The position numbers and the translations under genes were made by a program. The notes beneath the pieces were generated by a model. That model was not told the origin of the DNA, made no database searches, and saw only the letters and a list, made by a program, of their open reading frames with translations. This document shows, piece after piece, positions 53,303 to 64,000 of a DNA stretch of 64,000 bases; the first letter of the stretch is position 1; each line of letters starts with the position of its first letter. Source of the DNA: Piezodorus guildinii (lineage: Eukaryota > Arthropoda > Insecta > Hemiptera > Pentatomidae); assembly GCA_023052935.1 (NCBI GenBank), contig CM041293.1, positions 176,381,600 through 176,445,599 on the forward strand, read 5' to 3'.

Positions 53303-55325
53303 TCATGGTGTGGGCAACACACGAATTGCACTTACCTCCGTTTTTAGAATCGATTAAAAAATTTTCAAAAACAGTAAGAAATAAAAATGAGTGAAACCAT
53401 TAAAGAATTAGTTAAATGGAATTTCTATAAAAACGTGTGTTTTATTAAAAAATCTATTATATTATTATCCAAAATAATCAGTTAGTTTTATCGGTTTTTT
53501 TATCACTCTTTATTAACTTTTACAAGCTTTTGTATTAGATAATATAATGTTTTCCTAAAATCTTCAGCATTCAAACGGTATATTACACATGTATATTACT
53601 GTTCTTATGTTCAAAAACAAAAAATTGCATTAAAAACATATTTTTTTCAGTTTTCTCCTTTAGTTTCTTTTCAAATACTCTCAACTTGTATATTTAGCTG
53701 TTTTTCATCAGTGGTAACAAGAAAATATAGTTATTTTTATAGAATCAACAAAATTAAAGGTACTTTAGAAAAAGAAAATTTAAAATATCGGCACTTAAGC
53801 CCTGTCAGACCATTTTATTCAGAATGAAACCTACATGATATTAAAGCCAATTAAATTTTACATCGATATAGCGAGTTTAATTAAAATAGTCGGAACCGTT
53901 TTTGAGAAAATCGAAAAAAGGTGTAAAATGCATGGTATAAAGTGGCTCCTCTGGTAAGCTCATTTTGATAAAAAAAAGTTTTGTCACGTCTCGGGCGTAT
54001 AGTTGTCTTAAATATGAAATTTTAGTTTCATAGGGCTCTTCGTTTCCTCCCGGGAATTACCCCACAAGTCTAGCTCGGAAACGATAAATTGTACAACAAT
54101 TAAATCTCAAATTTTAGGACCGTATATGCCTGACATGTTACAGCAACATTTTCATAAAAGTCCGCTAACCAGGAGAGCCTCTTTGTGCCATGTATTTTGC
54201 ATTTTTTTTACGATTTTCTCAAAATCGGCTCTAATAATTTTGATTAAACTCGCTAAATCAAAGCGAAATTCATTGGGCTCTAATACTATATAAGTTTCAT
54301 CCTGATTGAAATAGTTTGACAGGGCTTAAATGCCGATATTTCAAAATTTCTTCCTCTAAAATACCTTTAATTTTGTAGATTTTATAAAAATTGACCATAT
54401 CAACTGATTAGCATTGCAAAAATACAGGTAAATATATAAGTTGAACGAATATGAAAAATAAATAAAAGAGAAAACTGAATTTTTTTTTTTATTTTTGAAC
54501 ATAAAAACAGTAATTTACATGTATGATACACCGTTCGAAATCCATGTGAAATTCCTTGGTATCTGATACCATATATGTTACATTCTGATTGAAATAGTCT
54601 GACAGGACTTAAATGTTGATATTTTAAATTTTCTTCCTAAAATATCGGCATTTAAGCCCTGTCAGACTATTTTTATCAGAACGAAACCTATATGATATTA
54701 AAGCACATTAAATTTTACATCGATATAGCGACATTAATCAAAATCGTCGGAACTGTTTTCGAGATAATCGAAAAAAGGTGCAAAATGCATGGTATAAAGT
54801 GGCTCTTCTTTTAAGCTCATTTTGATGAAAAAGGTTTTGTAACGTCTCGGGCGTATAGTTCTCTTAAATATGGAATTTCCGTTTTATAGGACTTTTCGTT
54901 TCCGCCCGGGAGTTACCACACACGGACACACACACACACACACACACGGCAAATATGCAGATTGAGCAAATTCGATATCCAACAAAAGGAAAAAACAGCA
55001 AAAATACAATTTTTTTTTTTAAATGCAACTTTTGTGTTTTTGAACATTTATATGTATAATATACCGTTGGAAAGCTAAAGATTTTAGATAAAATATTATC
55101 TTATACTCACAATTGTAGATGATAATTGAGAATGATGAAAAGCTGATTCAAAATATAATTAAACTTTACATCGATATGGCAAGTTTAATCAAAATCGTTA
55201 GAGCCGTTTTTTGCGAAAATCGGGAAAATGTGCTAAATACATAGTATAAAGTGGCTCTTCTGATTGGCCTAAGAAGTTTCTGTAACATTTTAAGTATATA
55301 AGCTTCTAAAATATGAAAATCATCT
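53303..55325. mobile_element. Mosaic cluster of HT fragments in alternating orientation
   Basis: Plus 53303-54065 (TGGTGTGGGCAACACACGAA to the CGGGAATTAC block), minus 54066-54545, minus 54546-54636, plus 54637-54949 (with (CA)n at 54921-54947), minus 54950-55145, plus 55146-55325. Switches occur near the CA-tract side or within the core, giving head-to-head joins. No other element separates them. Confidence 0.82.
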
Positions 55326-56020
55326 TTGTTAAGCTGTTTTATAATGATGATTATTGCAGATGATAATTTGTTAGTATTTTTAATAGATACGTTTAAAATT
55401 AAATTAAGTTGTATTTCGCGCAGCAGTATTTTACTTAAGAACATTAGGATGATTTTATAGGAATTTAATAAAGGGTACTTTATAAGAAGTCTTTATCAAA
55501 ACCCGATGAAAAGAAGTAAGAGAAAAAAAGACAATAGATAGGAAGAGAGTGACGCTATTGAAGGGACAGGATCTATCCTCTTTTTTAATTGGTTCCTGTA
55601 ATTGGGTGCGGAGGGGCCTGGACCAATCACAGGGGGGCTTTTATTTGTCCTCTCCAGGCCTGGATATGTCGGTCAAGGTTTCCCATTTCTTAGCTATTGA
55701 ATAATGGATCCATTCTCTTTCTTTGTCTGGAAAGCACTCCGGTCCTAATGGGGTGAGTCCGCCATTCTGAGATAACATATCCAGCAGTGATGATTTTTTT
55801 TCGTTACATACAATAATATCATATTTAACTTCACCTATCTATGACGTACATCAAATGTATTAAGTATTCAAGACAATAATATAAGATTACAGTGTATGAA
55901 AATGAAAAGCTGCAAATTATTACACAATGGTTTATTATTTCTAAATAACTATAATTCACACAGCTATTTAAGAAATTAAATTATATGAATCGCAATAAAT
56001 TAATCAAAGCAGCTCCATAA
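55326..56020. other. Unassigned; GC-richer block at 55600-55760
   Basis: 55590-55700 has ATTGGTTCCTG, GTGCGGAGGGGCCTGG, CCAATCAC in close order, a promoter-like set of CCAAT-type motifs, without a clear frame. No repeat match. Confidence 0.35.
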
Positions 56021-56361
56021 TGGGGGTGGGCATAATCGAATGACGATTATCGGATCATTCGATTTATTCAATCATTCGAATTAATCGATTATCGGATTAA
56101 TCGGTTTGGAGAAACGAATGATCATTCGAACTGAATTGGCTAACGATAATATCGAGGGATTATAAGGAGGTCGGATCAATCGAACGAGACTTTTTTTTAT
56201 TTTTTTTTTATTAATTTTTTAGCCATCATAGAGACGGGAATTGTGGCATATCATCTTTCAGAATGCATACTACTCATACATCATTCGATTATGAAATTAT
56301 TCGATTATTTAAATCATCGAAGTCCGATCATCCGATTATGACGATCATTCGATTATGCCCA
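56021..56361. mobile_element. hAT-type MITE, one end damaged
   Basis: TGGGGGTGGGCATAATCGAA start; right end CATTCGATTATGCCCA lacks the final GCCCCTA. Interior matches 20150-20484 in reverse order. No clear 8-bp duplication remains. Confidence 0.85.
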
Positions 56362-56455
56362 TGATTATTAATTTATATTCGAGAAAAATGGCCTATCATC
56401 ACTGTTAATTTCAAAACGCTATATCTCTGCTATATCTTTCATACCGATAATCATT

Positions 56456-56975
56456 ACCTATTAATAAATTTGATGAGCTTTAATATCATGTAGGTTTCAT
56501 TTTGATTGAAATAGTCGGACAAGGCATAAATGCCGATATTTTAAATTTTCTTTCTCTAAAGTACCTTTAATTTTGTTGATTCTATAAAAATAACTATATT
56601 ATCTTGTTATCACTGATAAAAAACTGCAAAAAAAAAATGCAATTTTTTGAACATAAGAACAGTAATACATGTAATAATAATACGGTATACATGTATGATA
56701 TACCGTTTGAAAGCTAATGATTTTAGAAAAAATACTATCTTATACTCAAGCTTTTAAAAGTTAATAGAAAGTGATAAAAAGAAGATAAAACTAACTGATT
56801 ATTTTAGATAATAATAGGGGTACTCACTACGTTTGAATTAAATTATATTGAAAATAATATAATAGATTTTTTAAATAAAACATATGTTTCTATATAAATT
56901 CAATTTAATTAATTATTTAATAATTTATTTGTATCTTTAAATGTATTTAAAAATTATTAAATTCATTTTAACTAC
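56456..56975 (-). mobile_element. HT fragment, minus
   Basis: From GATGAGCTTTAATATCATGT to AAATGTATTTAAAAATT, lacking both outer ends; followed directly by another HT piece restarting in the core. Confidence 0.8.
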
Positions 56976-58325
56976 ATTTAATTTGGTACATTCCAAAAGA
57001 TTAACCATATCATCTTAATGACATTGATAAAGAACGGCTAAATATACAGGTTGGACGAATTTGATGACCAACTAAAGGATAATAATAATAGGCTTACCGA
57101 ACCCGAAGGTTCGATGCCGATACCACCAAACTTCGCCTGCACAGACTCGTCCAATGTTCACCGGTCAAGCCCAAGCCCCCGAGATCAGCCTTAATGCAAT
57201 CCTCCCATCGACGCTTCGGCCTACCTTTCGGACACCTACCAGTCGGTTCAGCAAATACCAACTTTCTCGGAATCCGTTCCTCACTAAGCCCAACAATTTT
57301 ACTCGCCCATTTGAGTCTCCGCGATGCTATCAACTCAATTATATTCACAGGGTACAAACTCCGCAATTCCGCGTTGTGCAACCTTCTTAACTCCCCAGTG
57401 GCCTCATCTCTCTTCGGACCAAATATTTTACGCAGTACCTTATTCTCGAAAACCTTAAGCCGTTGTTCATCCTTCAAAGTAAGCGGCCACGTTTCGCATC
57501 CGTAAAGAACCGTTGGAAGAATAATAGTTTTATAAATTCTAGCCTTTAAGTTTTTAGACAGAAGCCGCGAGCTAAGTAATTTAGCAACTGAATAATAACA
57601 CGCATTTCCCACCTTTAACCGGGACTTTATTTCTTCCTGGATTTCATTTTTTCTTGTTATCATTGAACCTAAATACTTTAATTTCTCTACGTGTTCAAAA
57701 GTATGACCTGAAATATTAATATCATCAAGATCGCCACCATTTCTGCAACTAATCATATATTTCGTCTTATCGGTATTTAATTCGAGACCTATTTTTTTAC
57801 CGGTTTTTATTAACACACTTGTATTTAGTTGTATAGTTTCCGTGTCTTCACCTAGTAGAACCAAATCATTGACATACCCCAAAACCGGAAACTTGTCATC
57901 CATATTTAAGCCTTTCTCGGTACACATCACCTTTTCTATAAACATATTCTAAGGCTATATTAAACAAAACAGGTGAAAGGGAGTCACCCTGTTTCAAAAA
58001 ACTAAATGATAAAAGAACAAAACTATTTTTAACGTAATTTTTGTTTTACTGATAATTAAAACAGTAATATAGACGTATAATATATATAATATACTGTTGG
58101 AAAGAGAAATATTTTAGAAAAAATATTATCTGATACACAGAGATGTAAAAGTTAATATGAAGTGACGAATGGGGAATAGTTGTATTATTTAACCTAAATC
58201 ATATGTTTCCAACGAAAATTAATACACGTTAATTAAAAGAAACTTCAAATATTTTTCAAATTGAAGTGTATTGAATAGTTTTTAAATTGATTTTAAGAGT
58301 GAAAGTCGTGTGTTGCCCGCACCAT
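56976..58325 (-). mobile_element. HT repeat, minus, split by an RTE insertion
   Basis: 56976-57081 continues at 58000-58325 and ends AGTGAAAGTCGTGTGTTGCC then CGCACC. The break is the RTE LINE. Confidence 0.82.
57082..57999 (-). mobile_element. RTE-clade LINE, 5'-truncated, 12-bp TSD
   Basis: Open on the minus strand from 57945 to 57094 (283 codons): GLNMDDKFPVLGYVNDLVLL (motif C reads YVND in place of YADD), GLELNTDKTKYMI, LYGCETWPLTLK, then GRPKRRWEDCIKADLGG and the same end as 3223-4138. Above 57945, in another frame, is FKQGDSLSPVLFNIALEYV (motif B), showing a frameshift. 3' end (AAT)n on the plus-strand left. AACTAAAGGATA and AACTAAATGATA flank it (one mismatch). The first aspartate of motif C is changed to Asn, so it is inactive. 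Confidence 0.88.
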
Positions 58326-58434
58326 TATTTTTTTTAACTCTTTTTATACCGGTCATAGCGGTGTCTTAGTCGCCAAAACTTTTAATTTTTTATATCTTTA
58401 AAAATAATTGGATCATTAAGATAAAAAGTTTTTG

Positions 58435-59250
58435 TTTTATAATTTATCGCATTCCCAACCCATCCTAACACCTTCCTTTCTACTTATGCTGATGACACTT
58501 GTGTGTTATCAGTCAATAACGATCCAACTATTGCCTCTCAAACTCTTCAATCCCACATCAGAATCCTTGAGGTATGGTGTCGGAATTGGAGAATTTAAAT
58601 CAATACCAAGAAATCATACCAAATTACCTTTACCCTGCATCGTAAACCTGTGACGTCTTGCCCCTACAGTGTCCTTTAATAATATTCCGCTTGTTCCGGT
58701 CAGATTTGCTATCTAGGACTCCTACTTGACAAACATCTAACATGGAATCCGCACACAAGACTGAAACGACAAGAAACTGCCCGTCGCTTTCGCTTACTAC
58801 AACACTTACTGGACAGACGCTCTAACCTTCCACTTATCTACAAAAGGCTCATCTATTTCACCTCCATAAGGCCTATCTGGACTTAAGGAGTTGAGCTTAC
58901 TACTACTAAACCATCAAATTATTCCCGTATCCAATCTTTACAAACCAAAATCCTTAGAAAAATCCTCAACGCTTCTTACTTTGACACGAATAAATTCATC
59001 CATAAAGACCTTAATGTCCCATATTTTGCTGATTTGGCCCGAACAAGGTATCAATCCATGACAAACTTCACTCCCACTCTAACCAACTAGTTTCAATCCT
59101 TGCTTCTTCTTATATTCCTGACAATCCTCCGAGGCGTCTGAAAAGAAGATTGCCTTACCTTCTAGTTTAGATTACCTAGTCGAGTGATTCCAATGGACAT
59201 TTTCTTTTCATGTACTTTATCCGATAGCTGATTTACTTGATTTATTGACT
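58435..59250 (+). pseudogene. Jockey-clade LINE, RT end, several breaks
   Basis: Readable as NTFLSTYADDTCVLSVNND (YADD catalytic box at about 58480), ASQTLQSHIRILEVWCRNWR, a stop, ITFTLHRKPV, more stops, LGLLLDKHLTWNPHTRL in another frame, then RRFRLLQHLLDRRSNLPLIY, and a tail with RRLKRRLPYL. Same family as 310-1100 on the minus strand. At least four stops or shifts. Confidence 0.8.
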
Positions 59251-59562
59251 AATACAGTTGTGAATCTCAAAAAATAATAATAATTTATCGCGATGTAACA
59301 ATTCTAAAACTCTATATAATTTTTCTCTGTCTTCGAAAATAAATGAGTTATACTTCTGGCAGTTTTGAGGCTGTCCAGACCGAGTTTGAACTTGTAAAAC
59401 AAAAATATACGAAAAAAACGGTTTAACTAAATTTTTTACAAGTATCGAAATGGTTATCAGGTAAAAAAAAACATTTCTTTTTGAGAGCTAATTACCAAAT
59501 TTTAGCATTCACAGCAATTAAAAATCCAGAAAACTGAAATACATTATTTAGAAAGGGTTGTT
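59251..59562. other. No feature recognised
   Basis: AT-rich sequence after the Jockey copy with AATAATAATAATT at its end; no repeat match. Confidence 0.4.
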
Positions 59563-60404
59563 TAATTATGCGATCGTGAAAATTTGCCAATTCCAGTTTT
59601 CGAAGGAAATACACGTTTTAGGGTCTCGAAAAAAGGTCTATGAGTCTGTATGTCCGTTTGTGTGTGTGGTAAGTCTAGCGCGAAAAAAAACTGAAATTTC
59701 ATATTTGAGACAACTATACAACCGAGATGTTACAGAAAATTTTCCATAAAAAACAGCTAATCAGAAGAGCCATATTATACTATGCATTTGGCACCGTTTT
59801 ACGATTTTCTCTAAAACGGCTGAAAAGATATTAATTAAACTCGTTATGTTGATGTAAAATTTAATGGGCTTTAATATCATGTAGGTTTTATCCTGATTGA
59901 AATAGTCCGAATGGACTTAAATGCCGATATTTTAAATTTTCTTCCTCTGAAGTACCTTTAATCTTCACTTTCTATAAAAATAACCATATCTTCTTGTTAT
60001 TATTGATAAATAACAGCTAAATATTCAAGTTGAGCGAATTTGATAAACAACTAAAGGTGAAAAGTGCACATTTTTTAATGCCATTTTTGTGTTTTTGATA
60101 ATAAGAACAGTAATACAGAAGTACGATATACCGTTGGAAAGAGAAAGATTTTAGAAAAAATATTATGTGATACACAAAGTTGTAAAAGGTAATATAAAGT
60201 AACGAATGGGGAATAAACTTATTACTGATTAAACATTTAATATAGTTATATTATTTAATCTAAATCATATGTTTTCATCGAAAATGAAATCACGTTTTAT
60301 TAAAATCAACTTAAAATATTTTTTTTTTATTGAAGTATAGTTAATAGTTTTTAAATTAATTTTAACAGTCGTGGAAAGTGAAAGTCGTGTGTTGCCCGCA
60401 CCAA
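59563..60404 (-). mobile_element. HT repeat, minus, diverged
   Basis: Starts in ATGCGATCGTGAAAATTTGC (terminal palindrome lost), short TGTGTGTG tract at 59660, ends AAGTGAAAGTCGTGTGTTGC, CCGCACCA. Shares substitutions with 58010-58325, suggesting an older subfamily. Confidence 0.83.
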
Positions 60405-60902
60405 TTTTTTTGTATTTATACTAGTCACTACATACGTCAAGTTTAAATAATAAGAACTCTAGCCTCAAAACTTTCATAAGAAGTTAGTACATTGTGAAAC
60501 TGTTCTATCTCCCTTACACTTCATATATATTCAAATGCTCGGTGTGACAGTAATCCGAAAAAGGAGATCTAAACTTCGTCGTGTAGTTTTCCATCTTGGA
60601 AGTAGTGCTCTATCATGGAAGGGCTCAAGGAGAAACTTCATGTAGTTTGTAAGTTCTGTCTCATCCATTTCTGGTGATAGTGATAGGACGAGTCTCTAAT
60701 CCCAGCCGCTAGGTTGTGCTGTGGTAGTTTACAGTCTAACCCATCCCTTCTGATAGCTTTCCATCAAACTAGGAAAACGTTTTGTTAGAAAATCTTTTAG
60801 AAACATCTGTCTCGAATGAAATTCTCCAAAAAGTATAATAATCATTATCAAGTTTATTAAAAGTAATATTAATAAATGAAAACCCAACAGATGAAATAAA
60901 AA
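60405..60902. other. No feature recognised
   Basis: Mixed sequence with no repeat match and no good frame. Confidence 0.4.
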
Positions 60903-61784
60903 TCTGGTGCGGGCAACACGACTTTCACTTACTTCCGTTTTTAGAATCAATTAAAGAATTTTCAAATACAGTTAGAGATAAAAATGAGTGAAACCATTAA
61001 AAAATTAACTAAATGGAATTTATATAGAAACATGTGTTTTACAAAAAAATCTATTATATAATTATCTAAAATAATCACTTAGTTTTATAGGATTTTCATC
61101 ACTCTCTACTAACTTTTAAAAGCTTGTGTATGAGATAATATTTTTTCTAAAATCTCAAGCTTTCCAACGGTATATCATACATGTATATTACTGCTCTTAT
61201 GTTCAAAAACGAAAAATTGCATTAAAATATATTTTCTGTTTTCTCCTTTAATTGTTTATCGAAATTATTCAATTTATATATTTACCTGTTTTTCATCAGC
61301 GGTAACAAGATATTATAGTTATCTTTATTGAATCTACAAAATTAAAGATACTTTAGAGGAAGAAAATTTAAATTATCGGCATTTAAGCCCGGTCAGACCA
61401 TTTTAATCAGAATAAAACCTACATGATATAAAAGCCCATTCAATTTTGCATCGATAAAGCGAGTTTAATCGATATCGTCGGAACCGTTTTCGAGAAAATT
61501 GAAAATAGGTGCAAAATGCATGGTATAAAGTGCATCATCTGGTAAGCTCATTTTGATGAAAAAAGTTTTGTCACGTCTCGGGCGTATAGTTGTCTCAAAT
61601 ATGAAATTTCAGTTTCATAGGACTTACTGTTTCCGCTCGGGAGTTACCACACATAGACCTTTTTGGGGGACTTGGTTATTGGGACTCAGGGAACCCTAAA
61701 ACGTGTATTTCCGTTGAAAACTGGAATTCGAAAATTTTCACGATCGCAATACTTCCCCTTACTATATATAGTAATTGAAAGTAA
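60903..61784 (+). mobile_element. HT repeat, plus, full length
   Basis: Starts TCTGGTGCGGGCAACACGAC, ends ACTATATATAGTAATTGAAA with GTAA. The CA tract is reduced to CACACATAG. Confidence 0.9.
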
Positions 61785-61785
61785 A

Positions 61786-62063
61786 AATATGGTGTGCTCA
61801 ACAAACAATTTTCACTTACCTCATTACTTCAAATCACTTTTGCATAAAGTTTTTTTTGTTTTAATTTATATTTGTTTACAAAGTTTTATTTATTGTTTTT
61901 AATAACTATATATTAATATTTACAACTGTAAAATAAAAAAATCTGGTGCGCACAAAACACCACTTACATCTAATACACTTGTCTTCACTTACATTCCTTG
62001 TTAAAATCAATTTGAGAATTTTGAAATACAGTTATAGAGAAAAAATGGTTGAAGAGTTACATT
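61786..62063 (+). mobile_element. Two HT 5' fragments
   Basis: 61786-61855 (ATGGTGTGCTCAACAAACAA to CTTTTGCATAAAG) and 61942-62063 (TCTGGTGCGCACAAAACACC to ATGGTTGAAGAG) both start at the family 5' end and break off. 61856-61941 is a T-rich joint. Confidence 0.7.
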
Positions 62064-62087
62064 CTACAACATAGGTGTTAGGATCAT

Positions 62088-62367
62088 GAAGGGGAGCCCG
62101 TGGCTAAGCGGCTAGCGCGCTAGTCTCTCATGCTACAGGTTCTGAGACAGCGGGGCTTTTATAAGGATGTAAAAAAATGGGGATTCACTCACAACCTCTC
62201 CCCCGGGTATGTGAGACCCGTCAGCCAAAGGGTGGCCACTCGCAAAATTATTCGTAGGGAGTGATGACCCTACACTAAAAATAGTATCGTGAAACGTGAG
62301 TGTAAACTCTCAGGAGCTTACACCGCGAGGCCCAGGGCCTACACGGCCTGTCGCGCCACTGAAAGAA
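62088..62367 (+). mobile_element. tRNA-derived SINE, family 3, exact 14-bp TSD
   Basis: Head GAGCCCGTGGCTAAGCGGCT (A box), weak B box (ACAGGTTCTGAGAC), body with GTGAGACCCGTCAGCC, CGTGAAACGTGAG and GGCCTACACGGCCTGTCGCG. GGTGTTAGGATCAT is duplicated exactly at 62074-62087 and 62368-62381. Confidence 0.92.
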
Positions 62368-62589
62368 GGTGTTAGGATCATCCTGGCACACAGTAGTATT
62401 TTTGTTGCGAATTTAAAAAAGTTCAGTAGTTCCGGAGAAATCGATTTCTGTATTCAGATGTTAATTTTGATTTTTTTTTTTTTTTTTCAGTTTTATTCTA
62501 ACTATGATTGAATATAATTATGTATTATAATTTTTTTTAATTAACTATACGTAGGTATGTTGGTTTAGTGAAATATAGAAAAAAAAATT

Positions 62590-62637
62590 ATTAACAAATT
62601 CAGAGCATTAGGTGACAATTTATTTTCACGATTCATA
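62590..62637 (+). repeat. 48-bp direct repeat flanking HT, left
   Basis: ATTAACAAATTCAGAGCATT and on, repeated at 63240-63288 with about four changes. It brackets the HT copy at 62647-63236. Confidence 0.8.
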
Positions 62638-62646
62638 AATATGAAT

Positions 62647-63236
62647 TCTGCTCTTATGTTAAAAAAAAAAAAAAAATTGTATTAAACTTTTTTTTCAGTT
62701 TCCTCCTTCAGTTGTATTTTAAATTCGCACAACTTACATATTTACCTGTTTTAGATCAGTAGTAACAAGATAATATAGTTATTTTTATAGAGTCAACAAA
62801 ATTAAAGGTACTTTAGAGAAAGAAAATTTAAAATATCGGTATCTAAGCCCTGACAGACCATTTTTATCAGAATGAAAACTACATGATATTAAAGCCCATT
62901 AAATTTTACATCGATATAGTAAGTTTAATCAAAATCGTCGGAACCGTTTTCAAGAAAATCGAAAAAATGTGCAAAATTCATGGTATAAAGTGGCTTTTCA
63001 GGTAAGCTCATTTTGATGAAAAAGGTTTTGTAACGTCATGGGCGTATCTTTGTCTTGAATATGAAATTTCAGTTTCATAGGACTTTTCAGTTTCTGCCCG
63101 GGAGTTACCACTCACACACCTTTTTGCGGGACTTTAATATGGCGAGTTTAATCAAAATTGAAAATTTCAAGATCTGGATTTCGAAAATTTTCACAACCGC
63201 AATACTTCCTCTTGCTATATATAGTAAGTGAAAATA
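62647..63236 (+). mobile_element. HT repeat, plus, 5'-truncated
   Basis: From TCTGCTCTTATGTTAAAAAA to TATATATAGTAAGTGAAAAT, with short CACACAC tract. Confidence 0.85.
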
Positions 63237-63239
63237 ATT

Positions 63240-63288
63240 TATTAACAAATTCAGAGCATTAGGTGAAAATTTATTTTTACGTTTCATA
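63240..63288 (+). repeat. 48-bp direct repeat flanking HT, right
   Basis: Partner of 62590-62637. Confidence 0.8.
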
Positions 63289-63789
63289 AGGATTAAAGAC
63301 GATAATAACTTCATAAAATATAAACAAACATTTAAACAAAGAAACTGAAATTTATAGAGAAAGTATTTGAAAACAAAAACTAGAGCTAAAAAGAAAAAAA
63401 ATATTTAAAAAAATTTACTCGTAAATCGGCACGAACCCCCAGGTCAGTAAATTCTAAACCTTCTAGTTAATTTCTGAGGTGGTAGATTTTCATTATGAAT
63501 ATTTTAATTTTTTTTATGTTTATCATTAATAAAATCTTCAAGAATCTATAAAATTTCAAGCTGCATAATCTCAAATTATGAGAATAAAGTTAAATTATCA
63601 TAATTTTAGTTCATGGTGGAAATTTTTGATGTAAAAAAAAAAAAAAAAAAAAAAGATGATGGGCAATGATAATAGAAACTAAAAAGAACAGATTAACCAA
63701 AAAAATATGGGGAAATTCGAAATTTCAGATATTGGTCCTATGTCCACCGAACGCATAGGCTCGCCCACTGTGCGACGTGCGAATGGATA
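63289..63789. other. No feature recognised
   Basis: AT-rich, A tract at 63632-63653; no repeat match or frame. Confidence 0.4.
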
Positions 63790-64000
63790 TTTTTTGTATT
63801 CGTTATTCGGATTCTACGTATCTTGAAACGTACAACTTTAAATTCAATTTTATTTTATGTATTTGTCTGGTAGATTTTTAAAAAAATCATTTTATTGATA
63901 TTTACAACTGTATTAACAAAAATACATCAAGTAAATGTGACGTGTTATATAATACAATGGCATGATATACATGTAGAGAAGCTTCATATTGGAAGCACTC
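63790..64000 (-). mobile_element. Family B motif followed by a LINE 3' UTR
   Basis: 63795-63880 has TATTCGTTATTCGGATTCTA and CTTGAAACGTAC (family B). From about 63890, TTATTGATATTTACAACTGT and ATACATCAAGTAAAT resemble the 3' UTR of the minus-strand Jockey copy at 310-370, so another such element probably begins and continues past the window. Confidence 0.4.

Overview
The window is AT-rich eukaryotic DNA, most likely from an insect. The clearest sign is an env-bearing errantivirus (gypsy-group LTR retrovirus). It sits among Jockey, R1, RTE and CR1-like LINEs, Penelope-like elements, mariner, pogo, piggyBac, hAT and Helitron DNA transposons, and tRNA-derived SINEs. The order of insect cannot be fixed from sequence alone. 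I see no intact host protein-coding gene and no functional RNA gene. The only host-gene candidate is a 35-nt micro-exon at 1404-1438 on the minus strand.

Layout. 1-8,300: nested retroelement debris. It holds Jockey LINE ends, two Penelope-like copies with the same unusual inverted junction, an RTE LINE inserted in one of them with a 16-bp target duplication, a second LINE, and a 1.6-kb RTE reverse-transcriptase pseudogene. 10,057-17,541: a complete, young errantivirus with near-identical LTRs, Lys-type primer site, gag, pol, env and a -1 slippery heptamer. It is damaged in gag, in pol and at the integrase catalytic glutamate. 17,542-19,100: a 137-bp-arm inverted repeat enclosing a hAT MITE end and a Helitron, the latter carrying a mariner. 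19,300-21,170: LINE 3' ends and an intact hAT MITE. 21,500-64,000: dominated by one ~0.9-kb non-autonomous repeat family with about 30 copies or pieces, roughly 18 kb. It is punctuated by SINEs, mariner and pogo remnants, a piggyBac end, a 42-bp minisatellite, R1, Jockey and RTE insertions, a Helitron helicase end and (TA)n tracts.

The 0.9-kb family (called HT here) has subterminal inverted repeats, an 18-nt terminal palindrome, a CA microsatellite at a fixed internal position and no visible target duplication. This architecture matches Helentron-associated (HINE/DINE-1-like) elements. I define HT '+' as the orientation starting TCTGGTGCGGGC and ending GTAAGTGAAAGTAA. Nested insertions (HT in HT, R1 and Jockey and SINEs in HT, mariner in Helitron, mariner and SINE in pogo) give a relative chronology: HT is older than the last Jockey, RTE, R1 and SINE activity, yet was itself active more than once.

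Nothing here looks like a wholly new gene system. The best leads are the HT family, the errantivirus whose LTRs are young but whose integrase lacks its catalytic glutamate, the recurrent Penelope inverted junction, and a hammerhead-like motif next to a (TA)n tract.
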